Origin: an uncultured Ruminococcus sp.
GTDB taxonomy: Bacteria; Bacillota; Clostridia; Oscillospirales; Ruminococcaceae
Direction of reading: 5' to 3'
DNA: 6,270 nucleotides
Assembly (NCBI GenBank): GCA_937942105.1
Contig: CALDFS010000369.1
Span: 1 to 6,270 of the forward strand
Shown here: positions 6,270 to 6,270 of the stretch, piece after piece
Numbering within the stretch: position 1 is the stretch's first letter
Layout of the letters: each line of letters begins with the position of its first letter
Program-made: the position numbers and the translations under genes
Notes under the pieces: model-generated
The model's input: the letters and a program-made list of their open reading frames with translations, nothing else
What the model was told of the DNA's origin: nothing
Database searches by the model: none

Positions 6270-6270
6270 T

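Noticed and set aside
1..6270. CRISPR arrays, tRNA or rRNA genes, insertion sequences, attachment sites and phage genes.
   Set aside because: I looked for these by eye on both strands and found no spaced identical repeat units, cloverleaf arms, transposase frames or terminal inverted repeats. The only repeats found are those listed in the 3403-3607 region.

Overview
The window looks like chromosomal DNA from a low-to-moderate GC Gram-positive anaerobe, most likely a gut or rumen Clostridia member (Oscillospiraceae/Lachnospiraceae type). This is an inference. It rests on strong AGGAGG-type ribosome binding sites, a lipoprotein-type signal on one glycosidase, and plant cell wall enzymes of families GH43, CBM6 and GH31. 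No rRNA or other taxonomic marker is present.

Layout. Positions 2-1196 (+ strand) hold two membrane-protein genes 22 bases apart. The first is the C-terminal part of a DUF1295 / steroid 5-alpha-reductase-like protein, cut by the left edge. The second is an unrecognised protein of about six membrane spans. They converge on the - strand glycosidases, with a GC-rich hairpin at 1229-1263 between them. Positions 1332-3353 (-) encode a 673-residue GH31 alpha-glycosidase (alpha-xylosidase or alpha-glucosidase) with no signal peptide. Positions 3354-3634 are non-coding but structured: a good sigma-70-type promoter reading into GH31, a pair of 13-bp direct repeats just upstream of its -35 box, an 11-bp tandem repeat at the predicted transcription start, and a strong strand-specific hairpin that should end the upstream transcript. 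Positions 3635-5395 (-) encode a 586-residue GH43 lipoprotein (beta-xylosidase / alpha-L-arabinofuranosidase type). Positions 5457-6269 (-) hold the C-terminal part of a larger extracellular protein with a CBM6-like module and an unassigned C-terminal beta domain, cut by the right edge.

How the genes work together. The CBM6 protein and the GH43 lipoprotein are probably co-transcribed (61-base gap, no terminator seen) and would act outside the cell on arabinoxylan or a related hemicellulose. The GH31 enzyme would hydrolyse imported oligosaccharides in the cytoplasm. It appears to be a separate transcription unit with its own activator-type control region. No transporter or regulator gene lies in the window, so this is a fragment of a polysaccharide utilisation locus. 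The two + strand membrane genes have no evident link to it.

I found no clearly novel system. The most informative unexplained structure is the 3403-3607 intergenic region.
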